Source: Pinus tabuliformis
Lineage: Eukaryota > Streptophyta > Pinopsida > Pinales > Pinaceae
Length of the DNA stretch: 64,000 bases
Reading direction: 5' to 3'
Assembly: GCA_031772625.1 (NCBI GenBank)
Contig: CM062808.1
Location: forward strand, 139,912,605-139,976,604
Positions 46,277 through 58,686 of this stretch are shown one piece after another. A program made the position numbers and the translations under genes. Every line of letters starts with the position of its first letter. Position 1 is the stretch's first letter. The notes beneath the pieces are model-generated. The model made no database searches. It was not told where the DNA came from and saw only the letters and a program-made list of their open reading frames with translations.

Positions 46277-46281
46277 TCGGC

Positions 46282-46784
46282 TTGATTCCACCACCAAAAA
46301 ATGCGTCCTTCAGAGGAGGTCCAAATGGATGTACATCCTAGTTTAGAAGAGGAGGTTTGATGGTCAACGCTAGTCAAATTTTGGATCTATAGTTGTAGCT
46401 TCAGGTTTAGCAGCTTCCTTCCACATGTGTGAGAGAGAGTCTCTTTTCTGCACAGTAGAGAAGAGCCTCTCTTTTGTGCAGGAGAGAGAGAGAGATGTGA
46501 TGAGATGAGTGAGTACAACTGAGGAAAAGTCCTCCTATATTTATACACAACTATTGATGTTTGAATAGATGTGACTGTTAGGCCTCTGAGCCTACATGAG
46601 TTGTAGGTCGGCTTGATAATAATTCCATAATCAAAATAAATTCATATCTCCGTAAATACTTATCGGAATTGGATGATCTTTAGATCAATCCTACACCTCT
46701 CGATGAGAGGAATCTAATAAAAATATTATCAACCATGAATAAGATAACCCACATGAATTTTGGCCCTATTTTCCAATTTTAACA
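46282..46784 (-). repeat. Element B 3' LTR, part 2
   Basis: Continues from 31624 after element C; matches 51666-52167. Ends (plus) CCAATTTTAACA. On the minus strand TATAAATATAGGAGG (about 46533-46545) is a good TATA box; the other LTR has lost it (TCTAAATACAGG near 51920). Confidence 0.92.
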
Positions 46785-46798
46785 CTCCCTCTCAACTA
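46785..46798 (-). promoter_or_regulatory. Polypurine tract of element B
   Basis: On the minus strand AGTTGAGAGGGAG immediately precedes TGTTAAAATTGG of the 3' LTR. Confidence 0.8.
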
Positions 46799-47774
46799 GG
46801 GAGAACTTCATCTGCAATCTGTCTGTCAATCGCTACTATTCATCCATAAAATGAATTGCCCTGTACAGCCTGACCCTTGCCCTGCTCTGCTCTATTATTC
46901 CTATTCTACTTTGTCTTGTTTTGCCCTGTACTGATCTGTGCTGCTCTACTATGTTCTGCTCTGCTCTGCTTTTGTCCGAATTATGAAGAAGAAGAAATGA
47001 TCGAGGATACATCATACTGACTCAAAGTCAGTCTCAGAGTATGTACCACTGGTCCCAGACCAGTCTCAACCAACCCGAAGTCAGTGTCATAGTGAGTACA
47101 ACTCCTACCACTGGTCCCAGACCAGTATCATCCTCCACTGAATCAAAGTCAGTCTCAGAGTGCGTACCATTGGTCCCAACCCAGTCTCAACCAACCCGAA
47201 GTCAGCGTCATAGTAGGTACCACTCCTACCACTAGTCCCAGACCAGTATCGCAGTCTCAGAGAGTATCCCACTAGTCCCAGATCAATGAAGGTCATCCTA
47301 GTGTAGGGAGTACGGTAGATATAATGATGCTTCCATCGATACTACTATGGTCCCTAACTTTATTTCCCTACTCATTGATCAGATGAGAGGTACTTCCCAT
47401 GAGTCCCTGACTGCATGGGTAGGATTCCTTAACAGGAGAAGTTAATCAATCCCATCCTCATAGGAGAATTAATCATCCTGCTACACAATCACCATGGAGA
47501 ACACATCATCCAAGCCTCATAGGAGAACTAATCATCTTGCTACATAATCTTCATGGAGAACACATCATTCAGATCTCACAGGATAACCAATCATCCTGCT
47601 ACATAGTTGTCATGGAGAACACATCATCTAGACCTCACAGGAGAACCAATCATCCTACTACATAGTTGCCACAGGGTGTACATGTATACCACCAAGGGAT
47701 GGTGAATCATCCTGCGGTCATATGTCGCTCCAAGAAGTACCTCACACCCCCCGGAGCTCCCAGAGCTCAATGCA
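46799..47774 (-). repeat. Element B 3' region with two tandem-repeat blocks
   Basis: About 1 kb between the RNase H stop and the 3' LTR, longer than usual for copia. Block 1: a 120-bp unit (about 47017-47136 and 47137-47256, plus a partial third) built round TGGTCCCAGACCAG, a small palindrome. Block 2: a 59-bp unit with AATCATCCTGCTACA and CATGGAGAACACATCATC, starts at 47471, 47530, 47589, 47648 and 47705. A CTCTG-rich stretch lies at 46885-46975. No coding content. Confidence 0.85.
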
Positions 47775-48575
47775 TCATACAGGACCCTCATCGGAGGTTC
47801 TTTGAACAACACCAAGTTGTTCTCGAAAAATCAGGAATTTTACTTTCCTTAGGGGCTTTGTTAGAATGTCGGCGACTTGTTCATCTGTACCAATATGTTG
47901 GAGCCTTATAGCTCCCTGCTGCACCATATCTCAAATATAGTGATACCTGATATCGATATGCTTGGAGCGATCATGAAATATGGGATTCTCTGACAAATGA
48001 ATCCCACTCTGGTTGTCACATAGGATCATGGTGGTATCCAATGTAAATCCAAACAGCTCACTGAAGAGCTTTCACAACCAGACTGCCTCACAGGAGGCCA
48101 TGCTAGCAGCAATATACTCTGCTTCGGCGGTGCTCAAGGCCACTGACTTCTGCTTCCTGCTCATCCAAGATATCGAAGCAGATCCAAAGGAGAAACAACA
48201 CCTGGAAGTGCACTTACAGTCCTCCACATTGCCAACCCAATCAACATCAGTGTATCCAAGTAGTTTCACATCTCCGACAATGTATCTTAACCCATAAGTG
48301 ATTGTGCCATGAAGATATCTCAACAGATTCTTGGCACCAATCCAATGTATGTGGTGAGGCTCAACCATATGTTGACTCAATGTGTTGACTGCAAAGCATA
48401 TATCTGGACAAGAGTTCACTAAGAACATTAATGCTCCAATGAGTTTCTGATACTCGGTAGCATTTCGTAAAACAAGTCCAGCAGCACTACTGCTTAACTT
48501 CTTGAGGTCAAGCTCCATCGGGGTAGTTACAGGCTTGCAGTCCACCATAACAAATCTTTCCAGATTTTTCACCAC
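47775..48575 (-). pseudogene. Element B RNase H (copia)
   Basis: Copia RNase H: the connection segment has GALMFLVNSCPDICFAVN, then LLGYTDVDWVGN (first Asp), SVALSTAEAEYIAASMASCE (Glu) and MILCDNQSGIHLSENP (second Asp). The tail KHIDIRYHYI ... DEQVADILTKPL ends at TGA 47775. Stops lie near 48071 and 47935. All catalytic acids are visible. Confidence 0.88.
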
Positions 48576-48581
48576 ATATTT

Positions 48582-49320
48582 TCATTGAGATAGGAAAATT
48601 TCCCTTGGATTCTTCCACACTTCAAGTCCTAGGTAATTTATTTCAAATTCAGAAGCCAACTCCCTCTTAGATTTGTGAATGAGAGGGCCTGCACCTGTTA
48701 GAAAGAGGTCATCCACATACAACACCAATATGAGAGGCTTTTCATCTTCAACCTTAAAGTAAAGGTTAGGATCGGCTTCACTCTTAGTGAATCCCAACTT
48801 CATCAAGTAGCTATATCCTCTCATACCATGCTCGAGGTGCTTGCTTCAGCCCATAGAGAGCCTTCTTCAACCTGCATACATGAGATTTTTGATCATAAAT
48901 CTCAAATCCTTCGGGTTGCTCTATGTAGACCTCTTCTTTGATCGAATCGTGCAAGAATGTGATCTTGACATCCATCTGATGTAGGTTCCATCCTTGTGAA
49001 GCCACAAGGGCTATGATCGAGCGGATGGTCAGGTATCTGGCAACATGTGTAAATATCACATCATAGTTTATACCTTCCTTCTGGTAGAAACCACGAGCAA
49101 CAAGACGAGTGTTATACTTTTCAGTACTTCCATCTACTGAATGTTCTATCTTGTAAAGCCATTCAGAAGTGACAATTTTCTCGTCCAGGGGTTTGAGGAC
49201 TACTTCCAAGACATCATTCTTCATAATGGACTCATATTCTTTGGTCATAGCATCCTTCCATACTTGATGCTTGACGGTATCTGAGAATGATGAGGACTCA
49301 TTTTGTATGATTGTGCTCAT
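48582..49320 (-). pseudogene. Element B reverse transcriptase (copia)
   Basis: WKDAMTKEYESIMKND, YNTRLVARGF, NLHQMDVKITFLHDSIKEEVYIEQPEGF, LKKALYGLKQAPRAWYERI, then a one-base frameshift (about 48815) and LILVLYVDDLFLTG (YVDD about 48733). This is the standard copia RT order. The VKTAFL motif reads VKITFL and the following NG is DS. Confidence 0.9.
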
Positions 49321-50060
49321 GATGGTTAGGTATCCTTGATACCTGTTAGGTTTCTTACTTTCACGGAAGGTTCCTTGGGGTGCAGCATGTCCTTCAGCAT
49401 CATCAAGTATCCCCCTAAGCCATGTAGGCCTCTTCCTAGAAGAGGAAAGTTAAGGTGTATAAATAGGATCCATAGGTTCCTCCACATCAAGCATTGTTAC
49501 ATCATCTACCCATAGAAACTTTGGAAGTCTTTGATCATGGAGCATGGCACACACAACTTCCACAATCGTACGGATCTTCCTTTCTGCCACACCATTCTAC
49601 TAAGGAGTATGTGGTGTAGTAGTGTCCCTCTTAATTCCAGCCTCAGATATGTTTGAGTGAATCAACTGTAATATATCGGAGGTATTGCTTTGGCTTGAGG
49701 GGAATGGTCCCCTTTTGAGCTTTCCTTCGGCACATCCTGCACATACACCTTCTTTCTCTACTCAGAATTCAGGCATCACTGTCACCAATTGTCTTACGTC
49801 AGGTATAGCTTTATAATGAAGGTGGGAAAACCTCCAATGCCAAAGTTCAGACTAAAGAGATGTGTCATAAGACATGACACCTAGCAGACTTCCACCAACC
49901 TGATATAATGAATCAACATGAAACCCAAGAGTAAAGGCATATTTAATGTTATTTTTCCCTACATGTACCTTGCCATCGCTGAAGGTTACCTTGTAGCCTT
50001 TGTCTTCCATTGCCGAGATGGACACCAGGTTCTTTTTGAGGTCGGGTGCATATAATACAT
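49321..50060 (-). pseudogene. Element B integrase remnant, core deleted
   Basis: The pre-integrase part is readable: LYAPDLKKNLVSISAMEDKG, LWHWRFSHLHYKAIPDV and CAGCAEGKLKRGPF, giving the HHCC zinc site (about 49850-49720). The text then jumps from ILQLIHSN (about 49670) straight to ISEAGIKRDTTTPHTP and NGVAERKIRTIVE (about 49590). The normal 110-130 residues with the two catalytic Asp are missing; only the Glu block remains. Several stops also occur. Confidence 0.85.
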
Positions 50061-50061
50061 C

Positions 50062-50300
50062 CTATAAGTGGATCGTATTACCTTGATTCAATTTGAGAGA
50101 GACATTGCCTACACCTTTCACGGGATATTTCATATTATCTCCAAGGACAATTTCCAGGTTAGTTTCTTTCTCTATCAGATTACGGAGAACTTCTTTGTAA
50201 CCAGTGAAGTTCCTTGAGGCACCACTATCAATAAGCCCAATTCCCATTTAGTCCAAAGCAGTAGAGGTAGATAGAGCAAGCTGGTAGATAATATTCATCC
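50062..50300 (-). pseudogene. Element B protease (copia)
   Basis: GLIDSGASRNFTGYKEVLRN carries the catalytic DSGAS, followed by LEIVLGDNMKYPVKGVG. It is in a different frame from the gag ORF start, with a stop just before MGIGL. The copia order gag-protease-integrase-RT-RNase H is kept. Confidence 0.85.
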
Positions 50301-51148
50301 TGCTTATTTTCAACAATGTTGGATTCATACCTAGAATTTCTAGCCTTCTTGAATGGTTGTCCTCTTCCTTGATTTCCAGCACTCCTTTTACCTTTGCTAT
50401 TGAATTTTCCATTCCTTTGATTTCCATGAGAAGGATTTTGATCATCATCCCAGTGTGAGTCCTTTCTATCAGGGTACTCCCTTTCATAGTGACCTGATTT
50501 ATCGCAAATGTAACATCGTCCTTTTCTTCTACCCTTAGGTCCATCCTTTCTTTTTGTTTTAGTCTTGGAATTATTTCTTTTCTTAGCATGAGAAGAAAAG
50601 ACAGCAGGAGGACCTTTAGGGATGGGCATTTCTTTCTCTTCTACCCTTGTTTCTTCTTGAATGCATCTAGCCATTAATTCCTCACAACCAGGAGTTACAT
50701 TATTGTTCAGAAGAGTAGTCCTGAACATGTACCATTCGGATGGCAATCCTCCAAGAGTCATGAGTGCCATTTCCCTATCAGTAATAGTCTCCCCAATAGA
50801 TAGGAGATCGTTCCTGATTTTAGTGATTCTTAAGAAGTATGCTTGCATACTCTCATCTTTACCCTTCTTAATTTCCTTCAGCTTATTTCTAAGAAACACA
50901 ACTTGATTTGCATCATTAACTTTAAATAAACTCACTAGTCTATCATAGATTTCCTTGGAGGTGTTCAGGTTGGAGATGTAGGCCACCAAGTGCTTGTCAA
51001 TAGAGTCCCGGATGATCTTCTTTTCTTTGACTTCTCTGGTTTTCCATTTGTTCCTGGCAGTAGCGGATGCATTTGATGGAGGCTCAACAATATTGCCTCT
51101 CACATGGTCCAACATTCCTTGATCTTCGAGGGTTAGATCGATAGACAT
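50228..51148 (-). pseudogene. Element B gag (copia)
   Basis: 306-codon frame from ATG 51148 with the copia gag core (UBN2-like): YISNLNTSKEIYDRLVSLFK, FLRNKLKEIKKGKDESMQAY, RNDLLSIGETITDREMALMTLGGLPSEW. A Lys/Arg-rich stretch and a knuckle GRCYICDKSGHYEREYPD follow; the last Cys of CCHC is Tyr. A frameshift near 50290 takes the frame out of protease. Confidence 0.88.
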
Positions 51149-51293
51149 ATTCCATCTAGATAGTCAGCTTATTCATGGAGCTTGTCCTTGACAAGAAAGA
51201 GTGATGAGGACCCAATAGTTCTTTTAGGATAGCATTGCCAATCTTCTCTTTGGTGATTGCTCTTGCTCTTGCTCAAGCTTTGTCTTCACCTTA

Positions 51294-51305
51294 GCTCTGA
51301 TACCA
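51294..51305 (-). promoter_or_regulatory. Primer binding site of element B (tRNA-Met-i)
   Basis: On the minus strand TGGTATCAGAGC, a perfect initiator-Met site, directly abuts the CTTAACA end of the 5' LTR. Confidence 0.92.
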
Positions 51306-52167
51306 TGTTAAGTTATGGTATGTTCTATGCTTAGAGCAATTTACTTTTCTTTCTTATTATTATTCATAGATTAGCAATCAAATGTGCATGAGTAAAGTGC
51401 AGATAGAACATTAAATGATCAACAAAAGACAAGCTAAGACAAGAGACACAAGATGTGGCGGCTAGTTAGGGACAAGCCCCACAATGTGTGGGGAACCCCT
51501 TTGATCAAATCTTCTTTTATCTTCAATAATTCAGCAGAGAGAAATAGTACAATAAATCTGATTTATATCAGCAGTAGAAAACCCTAGATTAGCAGCATCA
51601 GCATTAGTGGCTTTATCATCAAAACTAGGGCAGTCAATACCTCGCAAACCGACCGTCAGATCGGCTTGATTCCACCACCAAAAAATGCGGCCTTCAGAGG
51701 AGGTCCAGATGGACCTACAACACAGTTCAGAAGAGGAGTTTTGATGGTAAATGTTGGTCAAAGTTTGGATCTACAGTTGCAGCTTCAAGTTTAGCAACTT
51801 CCTTCCACATGTGTGAGAGAGAGTCTCTTTTATGCGTAGTAGAGAAGAGCCTCTTTTCTGCGCAGGAGAGAGAGAGAGATGTGATGAGATGAGTGAGTGA
51901 AAATGAGGAAAAGTCCTCCTGTATTTAGACACAACTATTGATGTTTTAATAGATATGATTGTTGGGCTTCTGAGCCTACATGAGTTGTAGGTTGGCTTGA
52001 TAATAATTCCATAATCAAAATAAATTCATATCTCCATAAATACTTATCGGAATCAGATGATCTTTAGATCAATCCTACACCTCTCAACGAGAGAATCTAA
52101 TAAAAATATTATCAGCCATGAATAAGATAACCCACATGAAGTTTTGCCCTAGTTTCCAATTTTAACA
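51306..52167 (-). repeat. Element B 5' LTR (862 bp)
   Basis: Sense ends TGTTAAAATTGG and CTTAACA. Uninterrupted partner of the split left LTR; shows the empty site of element C (ATCGGCTTGATTCC, near 51660). Confidence 0.95.
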
Positions 52168-54219
52168 ATCTATTATCGAGATGGACAGTAAGCTTTGTGA
52201 TCAAGTTGTTTCTATTTTTATTGACCTTGGATCTAATTATAGTTATGTTAACATTAACATGGTGGATAAGTATGTTTTGAATAAAGAAGTTCATGTAGGA
52301 TATTGGTTAGTGAAATTGGCTATAGGTACAAATAAAATAGTTCATCATTAGGTAAGAGCTTGTGCATTTGAGTTGAATGGCATGCCTACATCAACACATT
52401 TGAATGTATTGTCGTTGGGAACATATACTATGCTTTTGGGTATGGACTGGTTGTACCTTCACAAGACTAAGGTGGATTGTTATGACAAATCCATTGAGTT
52501 CTTGGATCACAGTGGACAACAAAGAATCTTACAGGGAAAGAAGAAGGAAAAATCAGTTAGAATGGTGACATCTATGCAAGAAAAGTGCAGTCACAAGAAA
52601 TGATGTGTGTTATTTGCGATGCATATTTCTAGTGATAAAAGTAAGGATGTTGAGGATGTAGAAGTTATGAACAGGTACCTGATATTTTATAAGTTTTAGG
52701 ATGTGTTTCCTGCAGAGATTTCACAGTTTCCAACTCACAAGGAAGTGGACTTTTCCATTGAGTTGGTACCAGGGGCAACATCGGCATCAAAGGCACTTTA
52801 TAGGATGAGCACTCTAGAGTTAGTAGAGTTGAAGTTACAGTTGAATGAAATTCTTGACAAGGGACACATTAGGCCAAGTGTATCACCTTGGGGTGCACCA
52901 TTATTATTCGTGAAGAAGAAGGATGGTACACTCAGGTTGTGCATCAATTATAGGCAGTTAAGTAAGGCGACTATCAAGAATAGGTATTTGTTATTGAAAA
53001 TTTGTGACTTGTTTGATCAGTTGAAGGGAGCAACAATGTTCTCAAAGTTTGATCCGAGATCAGGATACCATCAGGTATGCATTAAATAAGAGGACATATA
53101 CAAGACTACTTTCTAAACCCGTTATGGGCATTATGAGTTTGTTGTGGTTCCATTTGGTTTGAATAATGCTCCAACTACTTTTATGTGCTTGATGAATAGT
53201 GTGATGCATCATTATTTGGACAAGTTTGGCATTGTGTTCATTGATGATATATTGATATATTTTAAGAATGAGGAAGAACATGTCAAACATTTATTAGTAG
53301 TTTTGAGATTGTTGAGAGAGCATCAGTTGTATGCTAACCTCAATGAATGTAGTTTCTTTCAGACAGAGGTACATTACTTGGGGTATGTGGTCTCCAAGGA
53401 AGGCATAATAGTGGATCTATAGAAGATAAAAGCTATCATGGAGAGGGCAACTCCTAAAAATGTGAAAGAGGTGAGATCATTTGTGGGGTTAGTAGGGTAT
53501 TATAGGAGGTTCATCAGTAACTTCTATTGATTTGCATATCCTATTACGCCATTGCAAAAGCAAGGTAATAAATTCGAATGGATAGAGGAATGTGCAACAA
53601 GTTTTGAGTAGATGAAGCAGTTGTTGAAACATGCTCCAGTTTTAAAGATCGTAGATCCGGAAAAAGAGTTTTTGGTGTGTATAGATCCTTTCAAGAGAGG
53701 ACTTAGTGGATTCCTTACCCAGGGAGGACATGTGGTGTGCTATGAGTCAAAAAAACTAAATGAGAATGCACAAAACTATGCAACACATGATCTTGAGTTG
53801 CAGCAATCATCCATGCATTGAAGATTTTGAGGCACTATATTCTTGACAGGAGGTCTGAATTGATGAGCGATCACAGTGGAGTGAGGTACTTGTTTGACCA
53901 ATTGAACTTGAATTTCAGGAAAGCTAGATGGTTGGTCATAATAAGTGAGTTTGATTTCGATATCAGGTACATCAAAGGTAGAGAGAAAATGGTTGCATAT
54001 TCTCTTAGCATGAGAGTACAGGTGAATCATATAACAGTTATGAGCTCCTATGAGACAAACTTACGAGACCAAATTTTATAGGTAGGATGATAGGTATATG
54101 GAACTTAGGAACAAGTTATAGGAGGGTACAGGTGACAAAGATGTGGACTATATCCTTACAGTAGATGGTTTGGTCTGATTTAGAGACAAGATATACGTGC
54201 TAGACAAAAGTGAGCTCAT
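52168..54219 (+). pseudogene. Element D pol fragment (PR-RT-RNaseH)
   Basis: Continues 30452-31264 across element B. Protease: SIFIDLGSNYSYV (DLG form) and [60 protein letters not shown] and FGIVFIDDILIYF (about 53235). RNase H: FLVCIDPFKRGLSGFL, with a degraded 3' half. The last readable piece (DKIYVLDKSELI) is the usual start of the integrase zinc region in Tekay/Del-type chromoviruses, so this lineage is likely. It has about ten stops and stops dead at 54219 where E begins. Confidence 0.87.
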
Positions 54220-56129
54220 TGTAACAACCCTTGTCAAAAACCCATGTAATAAAGTTAATAAAGGAAAATATTAACCAACTTCACGGGACACATATTCCAA
54301 CCTGAATGTTGGGAAAAAACATAGTGATGGGGATCACTTGTGATTAATTAATGGCTATGAAAATTGGAAAAGGAAATGGAAAAGGATTTGGAAAGGAATG
54401 AGGCATTAATTGGCATTTTATTTATGAAAATAATGGAAAATAGGAGAAAAGTAAGGTGAAAGGTCACGTGTTTCATGTGAGGATGAAAATGAAGGGAAAT
54501 AATGGAAAATAAGGAAAATAGAGGCCGCATTGATGAAAAGGCTTCTTAGGATCAATTTGTAACCTTTTGGTAGTTTTAGCTTGGAGCTTTCATTGTATTC
54601 TCTCTCATTCATACTCTTGGACACTTAGAGTTTTCTTGGAGCACCCTTGGAGGAGTATGGCATGCTTGGGATTGGAGAAATAAAGCAAAGGAAAGGTAGG
54701 AAAGCACAAGAGGACATCGGTATCAGTAGCTACAATGGGTTTTTCTTGTAGGTACCAAATTGCATGTATTATTTCCTTTCAAGTATTGGTGTGCATGGCA
54801 TATGCATGTGGTTTCCTGGTTATGATCTATCAGGGAATTGTCTGGATTGACAGTGGTTTTTCCTAGCCTTGTCATTTCCTAGATAGCCATGGTGTTGTGG
54901 GTTTTATCTTTGTTTTCTAGTCAGTGCTTATGTTCCTTTGGTTGTAGGTTGAGTTATAAGTTCCCAGAAGCCTTAGTTAGATGAATGTTCTAGAATCCCT
55001 ATAACAACTTGGGTTGAGTTACTAATCCTAGAAGCCTTGATTGGACAAATGATCTCGAAGCTCTTAGTTGGTTGAGTTACTAGTCCTGGAAGCTCTTGTT
55101 GGACAAACACTCTAGAAGCCCAATAATAGATGTGATTTGAGTTATTATTCCTGGAAGCCCCGGTTGGAACAAACACTCTAGAACCCTGGATAAATTGGTT
55201 AGAGACCGATTTGGTGATGGTTAGTGATGTCTAGCCATGAGATGGAATCACTGGTTGAGGGTTGAGGTGGCTTGGCCTTTAGAAGCCCTAGTTTGGTTTT
55301 TCTTAGTGTGTTTTATTATATCCCCCATTCATGCTTAGAATATGGCACAAGGGTGACTGGTTGAAAGAAATATTGGTTCAACCTAGTCTATGGTCGGGTT
55401 GTACGTGGAATTCCTTGACTTGTTTGGATTTTCATATGCTAATAAGAGTTATTTCCCTTGGTATTTCACGAGTAAAGGTACTTGATACTATGTAGCTTTA
55501 TTGGTTGTTTCCTCATTAATATATCTCTGGTTATTTGTTGGTTATAAGCATGTTTCATGATAGTTATGATGTATGTATCTTACCATGTTTTGATTAGTAT
55601 GTGAAACAATAATGAATAAATGACCTAATAGATGATAATGCAGCTAATGTGAGAAGGCATCAATACTTCTCAACGATTCTTAGATGAGTATGAGATCCCT
55701 ATGCTCAGATATGTTGTTATGACCTGTATATTGCATATTTGTGATGTTTTTGATGAAACTCCTGTCATGTCTAGTGGGGGTTTAGTCAAGTCCTTGTTCA
55801 AATTTTTTCATTAGAAATTTTGTTATTTATCATTTCTGGAAGTCGCATGGAGTTTTGGGAAGAGGCTCGATTTCTATCCCTGAAAAAGTGGCTCATAATT
55901 CAAGGCTGTTGGCATAGAACTACTTGAAAAAGTCCACAGTCACTGTGAGGCTTTGATGTGGGAGAAACTTGAGGGTCTCAGTCGCATTGTTTCCTTGTCA
56001 TGGGAGCGAATAGGGTGCTAGGTTAGTGAAAAAGAAAGTTCTCTTAGGGGTTGGACACTTGAAGGTGTTGGTTGGATCATGAAGGTTTTGTAGCTCCTAA
56101 GGAAAGCTAGTTCGGTTTTGTCACATCAG

Positions 56130-57008
56130 TGTAGAAATTCATTGTAGATTCAAACTGCTACTTGTAATTTACTAAAACAATAGACTTGAATCTACTTTAC
56201 ACATTAGCGGAAATAATTAAACTATTGCAAAATTATGAAGCATACAAGAGAAATAATTCAATCAACACATTACACAATGATTTCCTAGGGAAAGGCACAA
56301 CTAAAAACCCATGTTATCTTTATATTGAATTAATAAAAAAATATGAGAAGATTAGAATGCTTTCCTCAAGCTCAAGCAACCTCCACACTATCTCTATCTG
56401 TCTCACTACCTCCTAGACAATCTAAGGCTAATGCTTGGCCAATTTTGCGTTTCCCAAAATAATTATTTCCTTATATTTTTTCCTTGGGAATTAGCCCCCT
56501 ATTAATTAGGGAAATTCATCAAAGGAATTGTGCAATCCATCATAGGCCTTACTATGACTACATGCACTACATGTACAATTCAGATGATTATACAAATGAT
56601 AGTACATTGTCCCTGAATTCCAATCTCAACTGGGTAACTCTCAGATCTGAAATTCATGAGTTATTTGTGTTTGAATCATCAGTTAACCAGTTTATCACTG
56701 TAGGTAGCACCACACTACTAGACCTCCCACTAGTTCCTCCAACAGTTGGAACTAGTTTAACTGACTTTAACTTAGTTAAACTGAATTAATTAATTACAAC
56801 TAAAAATAAACTCAACCAGGGCTCCTATAATGTAGGAGACACTCTACATGAATCAAGTTAGACCCTCAACTCGAATTAATTGAGTCAAATAAGTCAAATT
56901 AACTTAGTTAACTAATACAAGTTGTCATGTGATGTGGAAATACAAATTAATTCCTAATTTAATTCAAGGACCAAGTTAAATTAGGATTTTCTTGTTACAT
57001 TTTCAACA
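56130..57008 (-). repeat. Array H LTR copy 1 (879 bp)
   Basis: Plus-strand ends TGTAGAAATT and TTTTCAACA. Same length as copies 2 and 3. Confidence 0.88.
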
Positions 57009-57807
57009 CTCCCTCTCAATGATAAAGGGATTCACATCTACCCTAGTCTAGCACCTTTGGAATCTATTGCAGGTAAAACTTGTCATTGTTGTTGTTGCTA
57101 CTGCAATATCTGCAGCTGAAGAGCATAAATAAAAATAATCTTTGAATCAATCTGTAACTATCTACTGTGAAAAATGTGTTTTTGTTGACTCTGCTATTGA
57201 GCCTCCTGGTTTGATGTCAACATTGCTCTACACTCCTTAGTATTTGACTGACATTGATCCTTCAGCTACTGAATACTTTGGGTCCCCCGTAGCAAGGTAA
57301 TGATCCATGACACAAATTCACCTCAATGGCCCTTGCCCAAATTTCTGTAACTCTTGCGACTATTACTTCACATCACCCCACCTCAGACCTAGAGGTGGTT
57401 GGATGCATGGAGAACTATGATCTATTCATACTATTGTTTCTACTTCTTTGTTACTACTTGCACACACTTGTTGCAACTACTACAATAATGAGTCTAATCT
57501 CCCCTGATCCTGAAGTACTATCTTCCATATGGTCTTTCACTCTGAAACTAGACTCCCTCTGAGTCTCAACCTCCCTGTGGGAAATCTCGTAGCTCCTGAA
57601 TCTAATAATATCAATGATCACAACTCCTTTTTGTGTCACTAAACATTGGCTTATTGATCTACCCACTAGAAGCCTTCTAGCTCCATTAAGAAGTCTGCAG
57701 ATAGGGTCTTCTCGATTTACCCTGAACAAGAGCTCCATTAATCTGCAATTCAAAATTCCTGATCTAATGTGAATCCTTCTATGATAGTGATTCCTACTCT
57801 AATACCA
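57009..57807 (-). other. Array H internal 1 (799 bp), non-coding
   Basis: Runs from polypurine tract (57009) to primer site (57796-57807, TGGTATTAGAGT, two changes). Short open frames (57326-57562 and 57454-57753) have no domain. Confidence 0.75.
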
Positions 57808-58686
57808 TGTAGAAATTCCTTGTAGCTTCAAACTTCTAATTGTAATTTACTAAAACAATAGAATTCAATCTACTCCACTCATCAATGGAAACAATTAAAT
57901 GACCGCGAAATCATGAAGCATACAAGAGAAATGAATCAATTAACACATTACACAATGATTTATTGGGGAAAACCACAACTAAAAATTCCTGCTATCTGTA
58001 TATTGCATTAGTCATAAAATATGAGAAGATTAGAGTGTTCTGCTCAAGCCCGAGCAAGCCCTGCATTATCTCTATTTGTCTAACTACTTCCTAGACAATC
58101 CCAAACCAATACTTAACCAATTTCTCACTTTCCCAAGTCCCTATTTCCTTGCGTTTTTTACTTTGGAATTAACCCCCTATTAATTAGGGAAATTCCTCAA
58201 AGGAATTGCACAATCCATCATAGGCTTTCCTCTGACTGCATGCACCTCCTGTACAATTTGGATGATTATAAAACTGATAGTACACTTTCCGTGAACTCCA
58301 ACCTCAACTGGGTAACTCTCAGATTTAAAATGCATGAGTTATTGATGAGTGAATCATTAATTAACTGGTTTATCACTACTGGAAACACTGCACTACTAGA
58401 GCTCCCACTAGTTCCTCCATCAGTTGGAACTAGTTTAACTGACTTTAACTTAGTTAAACTGAATTAATTAACTACAAGTCAAAATAAAATCAACTAGGGA
58501 TCCTATAATGTAGGATACACTCTACATGACTCAAATTAGACATTCAACTCGAATTAATTGAGCCATCTAAGTCAAATTAACTTAGTTAACTAATACAAGT
58601 TATTATGTGATGTGGAATTACAATTTTATTCCTAAATTAATTCAAGGAAAAAAATAACTTAGGATTTTCTTGTTTCATTTTTAGCA
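57808..58686 (-). repeat. Array H LTR copy 2 (879 bp)
   Basis: Ends TGTAGAAATT and TTTTTAGCA; shared by the two internals as the middle LTR. Confidence 0.88.

Larger units (their letters stand above)
31265..52167 (-). mobile_element. Element B: Ty1/copia, split by Athila-like element C
   Basis: Minus-strand copia element with a perfect target duplication ATCTA (31260-31264 and 52168-52172). The 5' LTR is 51306-52167 (862 bp). The 3' LTR is split into 31265-31624 and 46282-46784 (863 bp together). Reading leftward: primer site, gag, protease, integrase remnant, RT, RNase H, a 1-kb tandem-repeat region and the polypurine tract. Native length is about 6.25 kb. It sits at the gag-protease junction of element D. 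Coding frames are broken. Confidence 0.93.
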
